From positions 1 through 25,185 of IMG/VR virus record IMGVR_UViG_3300048433_000215: 25,185 nt of DNA. One strand, given 5' to 3'. The stretch is from a virus. The notes beneath the pieces are model-generated. The model was given only the letters and a program-made list of their open reading frames with translations. It had not been told where the DNA came from and did no database searches. Both the position numbers and the translations under genes were made by a program. Of this stretch, positions 20,417 to 25,185 are shown piece after piece. The stretch's first letter is position 1, and each line of letters starts with the position of its first letter.

Positions 20417-21754
20417 TTACCAACTCAATAGATATCTTTCTAGGTCTTCTGGTGTTCCCAGACCCCACATTTGTGATGCGGTGAATGTTGCAATATGTTT
20501 TCCATCTTTAATTGCTTCATTAAATACAGGACAAACATAGAATTCGTTGTTAACTCTAATATCATCTTCAATCATTTTCTCTGCGTATTCGCAATAATCA
20601 CTACCCTTTTTCCAGTAATAAAATCCTACGGTTGCGTTATCACTGATTGGATTTTTCTCTGCAACTCTATAAACTCTTCCAGAATTATCTGTCTTTGCAT
20701 AACTCCACTTAGGGTGTGTTGATTTGAAAGTAACAATACCACCATCTACTGAGGTTGATTGCATTTTATACATGAAATCTAGAGAGTTCCATTCTACGTA
20801 CTGGTCTGAGTTTGCAATAAACAATTGTTGGTCATTATCAATATACTGTTTTGCAAGTAGTGTTGTACATGCAGCACCTTCAGTGATACCATCTACTTCT
20901 ACAATAGTACAGTCAGGTGCAATTAGATTTAACATAGAATCTAAGTTATACTTTTCTCTGTGTTCCTTCTGTACAATAAAGATATAGTTTGCATCAAGAC
21001 CTAGATTTTCAACTACATGTTGAATCATAGGTTTACCATTAACATCAATCAATGGTTTTGGAAAAGTATATCCTGCCTTCTGAAAACGACTACCCGCACC
21101 CGCCATAGGAATAAGAACATTGAGTTCTTTATCTTCCCATTTAGGTATTGTATTTTGGGGTTCTTTTATTCTATCAAGTAACTTAACGTTGGTGTCTGCG
21201 GGAGAACCAACTCTTATTACATTTGCACCAGAACCATATGCAGAAGTTAATCCTGTCGGAGAATCTTCTACTATCACGGTTTCATCAGGATAGACTCCCA
21301 TCTTGGACATTGCTTTCCAATAAATTTCTGGATGAGGTTTGTTGTTTTCAACATCCCAACTACTTAATACAATGTCACACCATGGAGTTAACATGAGTTG
21401 TTCTAAACAATTCTCTACGGTCTTTTCAATTGCATTGGAACATACACCAATCTTATATCCTTCACCTCTAAGTTGTTCGAATAACTCTATAATATCATGG
21501 TTTGGTTTAATCGTATTCAGAGTCATATACGTATATGCCTGTTTACGAGTATGAATTTTTCTTTTATCTTTATCAGGGATTTCTAAAATATCCAACTTCT
21601 GGTCAGTTGTCAATCCATCGAATCTTAAAAGATGTTCATTTAGAGTTATTGGAAGGTAATCATTCTTTTCCAATGCTTGATTCAATGCATCAAAATGCAT
21701 TTGTTTGGTGTCTACAAGAACACCGTCTAAATCAAATAAAACTAATTTTATCAT
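20417..21754 (-). CDS. HAD phosphatase-sugar nucleotidyltransferase fusion
   Basis: The 445-residue protein joins two enzymes. Residues 1-205 form a beta-phosphoglucomutase-type HAD domain: DLDGVLVDT (D8, D10), CSN (S106), NKPHPEIY (K139) and VEDSPTG (E163, D164). Residues 212-445 form a sugar-phosphate nucleotidyltransferase: VLIPMAGAGSRFQKAGYTFP followed by KPL, then IFIVQKEHR, NSDQYVEW (metal site), and GTPEDLERYL at the end. Such enzymes make NDP-sugars and the HAD partner removes or moves a phosphate, so the fusion could carry out two consecutive steps in activating a sugar for the glycosyltransferases of the cluster. All key HAD and GxGxR residues are present. Confidence 0.92.
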   Translation of the reverse strand: MIKLVLFDLDGVLVDTKQMHFDALNQALEKNDYLPITLNEHLLRFDGLTTDQKLDILEIPDKDKRKIHTRKQAYTYMTLNTIKPNHDIIELFEQLRGEGYKIGVCSNAIEKTVENCLEQLMLTPWCDIVLSSWDVENNKPHPEIYWKAMSKMGVYPDETVIVEDSPTGLTSAYGSGANVIRVGSPADTNVKLLDRIKEPQNTIPKWEDKELNVLIPMAGAGSRFQKAGYTFPKPLIDVNGKPMIQHVVENLGLDANYIFIVQKEHREKYNLDSMLNLIAPDCTIVEVDGITEGAACTTLLAKQYIDNDQQLFIANSDQYVEWNSLDFMYKMQSTSVDGGIVTFKSTHPKWSYAKTDNSGRVYRVAEKNPISDNATVGFYYWKKGSDYCEYAEKMIEDDIRVNNEFYVCPVFNEAIKDGKHIATFTASQMWGLGTPEDLERYLLSW

Positions 21755-21766
21755 GCACTTGCTATC

Positions 21767-22384
21767 CTAGTTTTTTATTGCAATTATATATGTATCACCG
21801 CATTTAGTTTCTTTTCTGCGGTCATAGTGAGTTGTGTTATAACTATCTAAATGATTCATAAACCTAATGTGTTTTAACATATCATATCTTTCAGACTGTC
21901 TTAATAACCATGGGTTGTCTAATTCACTACGACTCATTTTATCCATAGGCCAGACATCTTCGACAAAGTATGTTCCATCTTCTTTCATAAAAGAAACACA
22001 GTTCTCAAAAGTTAATCTATTTGCTTCTGGCCAATGAGCGCCATCGTCAATAATAAAATCAAACTTTACATCACCCCAAGTTTCTCGTATTTTCTTTCCA
22101 AGTGCTGCGTCAGTAGAATCCCACTTTAACCATTCAACTCTATCTTTGTGTAGGATGTCTAGGTCTTTTGGGTTTGTCCTTGCAAATATATCAATCGTAT
22201 AGATTGTTCCATTAGGAAAATATTCATGAAATGCACGAGTAGACGCTGCTTTAAATGTTCCAATCTCCAATAGATTGATGGGGTCTTCTCTTACAGACTC
22301 CATGTAGGGTTCGTATTCTTTATAATAATGGTGTTTCTCTGTACCCTTATCACAATCGTATTTGTCAAATAGTTGTTTTAACAT
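21767..22384 (-). CDS. SAM-dependent methyltransferase
   Basis: From the ATG at 22384 the 205-residue protein reads MLKQLFDKYDCDKGTEKHHY, then INLLEIGTFKAASTRAFHEY (motif I, ExGxxxGxS type), TIYTIDIF (acidic residue after strand 2), VKFDFIIDDGAHWPEANRLT and GTYFVEDVWP. This is class I, close to the Methyltransf_24/sugar O-methyltransferase group (as in macrolide sugar methylases). A longer start at 22459 would overlap the sulfotransferase gene much more, and GAGGAATT supports 22384. In this cluster it probably methylates a sugar; that is inference. Confidence 0.85.
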   Translation of the reverse strand: MLKQLFDKYDCDKGTEKHHYYKEYEPYMESVREDPINLLEIGTFKAASTRAFHEYFPNGTIYTIDIFARTNPKDLDILHKDRVEWLKWDSTDAALGKKIRETWGDVKFDFIIDDGAHWPEANRLTFENCVSFMKEDGTYFVEDVWPMDKMSRSELDNPWLLRQSERYDMLKHIRFMNHLDSYNTTHYDRRKETKCGDTYIIAIKN

Positions 22385-23075
22385 TCCAATAATTCCTCGT
22401 TGCACCACTATCGAAATCGAATCCCCAATAGTCAATGTCTTTCTTATACCAGTCAGCAATTATCTGAATAGTATCTTTAGTGTATATATCCCTATAAGAA
22501 GTACCGTATCCTGTCTTACCTTTGTCATTAGGTACACGAGTAATATTTCTTGCTTCTGGATTCTCTAACAATCCAAAATATAGTTTGACATCTTCGTTAT
22601 AGTTTTCAAACCGTAGGATGTCACAACGGTTTTTCCCCTCTTCATCTGATACATGGTCATATGCGGGATACCATCCACGTATCGCACGATGCCATAAGTA
22701 TTCTTGTCCACCCCATATGTGACGTTCCTCTAGGAATGCCTCAAATGATGAAGTGTCTGCATATTTTTCTGGTTGAGTTCCTTCGTATTCCATTACCTTC
22801 TTTGCGAACATATAACGAGAACATACTCTGTCCCACGGATTACGAACAATTGCAACTGCTTTATGTGTGTCTTTTAAATCTTGTTTCCAGTCTCTCCAAC
22901 GTGCATGTTCATATCCTTGGTGGTCTTTTGTTTGTGACATCTTTTCCTCAAGACCTTGAGTATATGCTCTGTTCTTATGATTGTCAGGTGTTGCTAATAA
23001 CACTTGTTGACGAATCTTATGATTCTTTCTTATTGTCATCCCACCATTTTTAGGGATGTGGACAAACAGCTTCAT
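22365..23075 (-). CDS. Sulfotransferase family protein
   Basis: Read from the ATG at 23075 (MKLFVHIPKNGGMTIRKN), the 236-residue protein has the PAPS 5'-phosphosulfate loop HIPKNGGMTIR (residues 6-16) and the 3'-phosphate-binding stretch AIVRNPWDRVCSRYMF (75-90). These are the defining motifs of the Sulfotransfer_2 family, which transfers sulfate from PAPS to sugars. The ribosome site is within the end of the upstream gene (GGGAAAGAGA). The acceptor is unknown; neighbouring glycosyltransferases suggest a carbohydrate. Confidence 0.9.
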   Translation of the reverse strand: MKLFVHIPKNGGMTIRKNHKIRQQVLLATPDNHKNRAYTQGLEEKMSQTKDHQGYEHARWRDWKQDLKDTHKAVAIVRNPWDRVCSRYMFAKKVMEYEGTQPEKYADTSSFEAFLEERHIWGGQEYLWHRAIRGWYPAYDHVSDEEGKNRCDILRFENYNEDVKLYFGLLENPEARNITRVPNDKGKTGYGTSYRDIYTKDTIQIIADWYKKDIDYWGFDFDSGATRNYWNVKTTI

Positions 23076-23617
23076 TCTCTTTCCCACTTGACATAATAAC
23101 GATTCAAGTCTTGCATAAATTCTGTTATTTGGAATCCGTTTTGTTTTGATAACAAGAGGTGGTCATCTAGTGACCAGTGCCAAAAAGGTACATCCTGTAC
23201 CTTATCATTACCATGGTCACGGTGTGCGGGATTACATCTCCAATAGATACGAGACTTCTGTTTCAATGCATTACACATTGACTTAGTCTGTTGTTGAATT
23301 AGTTCCCAATCACCAAAATTAATACTACCCAATGCAAATGCAACATCAAACTTCTTATCTGTGTGGTAGTCTTCTATTGCAACCTGTTCGTCAGAACCTA
23401 TGTTTGTAATATCGATTCCATGAAGATTGGTAATGTGACGCTTAAGAGGATTGAGACCACAACCAACATCCAGAACTGATTCTTCTTCTTTGATTTCTTC
23501 AATTAATCTAAATCCCGTCCAGTAATACCTATCAAGTCCCGCAGTGCGTGAACTTGGCCAATCGTAAGTGAAATAATCTTTTAAAAAATCCATATGTGGA
23601 TTAAGGTTGGTAGACAT
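23072..23617 (-). CDS. SAM-dependent methyltransferase
   Basis: From the ATG at 23617 the 181-residue product starts MSTNLNPHMDFLKDYFTYDW and has the class I motif VLDVGCGLNPLKRHI, then LHGIDITNIGSD (acidic after strand 2), FDVAFALGSINFGDWELIQQ and IYWRCNPAHRDHG. It appears complete but short. A GTG a few codons earlier is another possible start. It sits between two sulfotransferase-like genes and overlaps both. The target is unknown. Confidence 0.85.
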   Translation of the reverse strand: MSTNLNPHMDFLKDYFTYDWPSSRTAGLDRYYWTGFRLIEEIKEEESVLDVGCGLNPLKRHITNLHGIDITNIGSDEQVAIEDYHTDKKFDVAFALGSINFGDWELIQQQTKSMCNALKQKSRIYWRCNPAHRDHGNDKVQDVPFWHWSLDDHLLLSKQNGFQITEFMQDLNRYYVKWERE

Positions 23618-24179
23618 ATACACTCACATCCTTTTTATTATATTCATCTCTCTGCACATCTTTAGGGTGTGCATTTAATCCTAGAGTATCAAGTACTTCA
23701 AAGTTATCTTTACATTTAATTACTTTGTCCTTCTTATTATATATGAATGACATTATAGCAGTATTTTGTAATTGTATCTGTGTGAACATGTTATCTTGAT
23801 TCTTGTACCATTCATAACTAGGATATGGAATATCAAAACCACCACACTCGTTCCACCACGTCCAACACTCATAATCATTTCTTATTACCATAACAATAGG
23901 AAACTTATCAAAGTAATGTAAACATGTAGATAAGGTATGTGACTTTATTAGTCTAATACCTTTACCAGAAAAAGGTTTGTCCCATTCACCTCTATGTAAT
24001 CCAAATTCCATCATAGGGTCAAAGTATGCACCCCCATGTACTAATCCATTATGATGAGAGAATGACCTCTCTTCTGTGTTATCAGTCTGGTCAAAACTAC
24101 TAGATGAGTGAATGTTATTTGCAACTCCAGACCATCTACTGCCTGGCGCTCCTGTCATTAATAAATAATTATCTTTCAT
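23601..24179 (-). CDS. Sulfotransferase-like P-loop protein
   Basis: The 192-residue product starts MKDNYLLMTGAPGSRWSGVA, a P-loop-like 5'-phosphosulfate site at residues 8-18, and has FPIVMVIRNDYECWTWWNEC, which corresponds to the 3'-phosphate site (VxRNPxxxxxS) with aromatic substitutions. I recall such short proteins next to true sulfotransferases in marine phages. The divergence at the second motif leaves activity uncertain. It overlaps both neighbours. Confidence 0.65.
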   Translation of the reverse strand: MKDNYLLMTGAPGSRWSGVANNIHSSSSFDQTDNTEERSFSHHNGLVHGGAYFDPMMEFGLHRGEWDKPFSGKGIRLIKSHTLSTCLHYFDKFPIVMVIRNDYECWTWWNECGGFDIPYPSYEWYKNQDNMFTQIQLQNTAIMSFIYNKKDKVIKCKDNFEVLDTLGLNAHPKDVQRDEYNKKDVSVYVYQP

Positions 24180-24807
24180 TTTTTGGTTTTATTCCGTTCC
24201 ATACCTGTTCATCTAACCAGTGTTTCTTTACACGTTTCACGTACTTCTCGTTCTGATTGTCTTTTAGAGTATCTTCTATTCGTTCATCAAACCATGCAAT
24301 AGGAAAGTCAAGAACCTTAGATAACCACTTCAAGTATTTTGCTTTGTATAGATATAGAGATTCAACGGAGAGAAACTCTGTCTCTGCATCTAGATTATAA
24401 TAGTATTGTAGTGCAGTCTGTAAAGTTATTTCCTTACGGACTCTAAATTGTTGCATTCTATTAATGTTCTCATCTCGTACCACAATACAGACGCTTACTT
24501 CATATCCCGCTTCTTCTGCTTCATAAACAACTTCTTGTATTTGAGGGACTTGTTTGACACCATCAAAGACAAACGGTACACTGACATTCGCAACCATGTA
24601 TTGTTGAGTCAACATACTCTTTGTTCTAGATGGGTCAACCCAACACTCTGCGAAGGGTTCTTCGTCAGATGGTATCCAGTACTTATCTCCAAAGTTCCAA
24701 CCCTCTACTGCGGGATGGAAACCAAAAACTTTACTGAATAGATGATTTCCAGAACCTTGCGGCCCTGTAATTATGATTAGTTTCTTAGACTCTTGTTTGT
24801 CCGACAT
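24169..24807 (-). CDS. P-loop protein, sulfotransferase-like
   Basis: The 212-residue protein begins MSDKQESKKLIIITGPQGSG, with the P-loop at residues 14-22 (GPQGSGNHL). The Asn-His after the glycines resembles sulfotransferases rather than kinases (GKS/T). It continues VFGFHPAVEGW, then VSVCIVVRDENINRMQQFRV, a possible 3'-phosphate site with VRD in place of VRN. AAGGTGAGAACTT is a good ribosome site; the start overlaps the cupin gene by 23 bases. A small-molecule kinase is an alternative. Confidence 0.65.
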   Translation of the reverse strand: MSDKQESKKLIIITGPQGSGNHLFSKVFGFHPAVEGWNFGDKYWIPSDEEPFAECWVDPSRTKSMLTQQYMVANVSVPFVFDGVKQVPQIQEVVYEAEEAGYEVSVCIVVRDENINRMQQFRVRKEITLQTALQYYYNLDAETEFLSVESLYLYKAKYLKWLSKVLDFPIAWFDERIEDTLKDNQNEKYVKRVKKHWLDEQVWNGIKPKNER

Positions 24808-25177
24808 AAGTTCTCACCTTCAATGGGTTAATTTCATCTGTCGGCCCTGTACCAGAGTCAGGACTGAACACGAATAGGGTGACATCTTCACCTTGATTAC
24901 ACATAAAGTTGTGTAATACATTTCTTTCCATCACCCAACAGTCACCTTCTTTGATAGGAAACATTACACCATCGTCAAGTTCAATCTCACCTTTACCAGA
25001 AAGGATAAGAGCAATACGTTGACTTGGATGGGTGTGTAGGGTTTGTTTCATCCCTGCGGGGAAATGGACATAGTTGATAACAGGTAATCCTAGTCTGCCT
25101 GGATTTACTGCGGTAGTATTTGTACCACCATCCATGTACGATAGATTACCTTTTGAATTCCCATGAGGTATAAACAT
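24785..25177 (-). CDS. Cupin-fold protein, start uncertain
   Basis: The 130-residue reading has a cupin core: VHFPAGMKQTLHTHPSQRIA (HxH metal ligands), LSGKGEIELDDG, PIKEGDCWVMERNVLHNFMC (second motif with G, P-like turn and H) and VTLFVF. Small cupins in sugar clusters are epimerases, isomerases or metal-binding regulators. The ATG at 25177 has no clear ribosome site and the frame stays open to the window edge, so the true start may be outside. It is the first visible gene of the leftward sugar cluster. Confidence 0.8.
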   Translation of the reverse strand: MFIPHGNSKGNLSYMDGGTNTTAVNPGRLGLPVINYVHFPAGMKQTLHTHPSQRIALILSGKGEIELDDGVMFPIKEGDCWVMERNVLHNFMCNQGEDVTLFVFSPDSGTGPTDEINPLKVRTYVGQTRV

Positions 25178-25185
25178 ACGTTCAT

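Noticed and set aside
1-25185. CRISPR array, insertion sequence or homing endonuclease
   Set aside because: No spaced repeat series, terminal inverted repeats, transposase motifs, or GIY-YIG/LAGLIDADG/HNH motifs were found.

Overview
The window looks like part of a T4-like myovirus genome that infects a marine Gram-negative bacterium. The evidence is an AT-rich sequence, recognisable T4-type proteins (gp4, gp26, a gp54/gp19-type tube protein, a tape measure protein, gp32, gp33), T4-type late promoter boxes (TATAAATA) and a set of small genes of the kind carried by marine T4-like phages. The host cannot be named from sequence alone.

Layout. Positions 1-449 (minus) hold the start of a probable tail-tube-cap gene. 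Positions 505-7347 (plus) form a late virion operon: head completion nuclease gp4, a radical SAM enzyme, an unidentified phage protein, a tube-initiator-like protein, hub chaperone gp26 with a probable -1 frameshift extension, the tape measure protein, then IscU and IscA iron-sulfur assembly proteins. Converging on it (7339-8814, minus) is a TonB-dependent outer-membrane receptor, an unusual gene for a phage. Positions 8875-12892 (minus) carry gp32, gp33 and a run of small genes, with consensus sigma70-type promoters at several points. Positions 12984-15563 (plus) hold a coiled-coil protein, two tandem paralogues and a P-loop kinase, closed by a terminator. Positions 15598-17499 (minus) hold two small proteins, two tRNA-Arg genes, an unidentified protein, a thermonuclease-family protein and another small protein. 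Positions 17483-25177 (minus) form a tightly overlapping cluster for surface-sugar chemistry: glycosyltransferases, a HAD-nucleotidyltransferase fusion, methyltransferases, sulfotransferase-like proteins and a cupin.

How the genes may work together. Plus-strand structural genes have late boxes, while several minus-strand operons have host-type promoters (TTGACA, 17 bp, TATAAT), suggesting early or middle expression. The most unusual theme is metal and cofactor handling. An Fe-S radical SAM enzyme with a cobalamin-binding-like N-terminal fold, two Fe-S assembly proteins translationally linked to the tape measure gene, and a BtuB-like receptor lie within about 8 kb. A shared iron/cobalamin role is inference; the individual family calls are strong. 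The second main finding is a likely programmed -1 frameshift at a T8 run at the end of gp26, directly before the tape measure gene, in the position used by lambda-type G/GT tail chaperones. No stretch over 300 bases lacks a gene.
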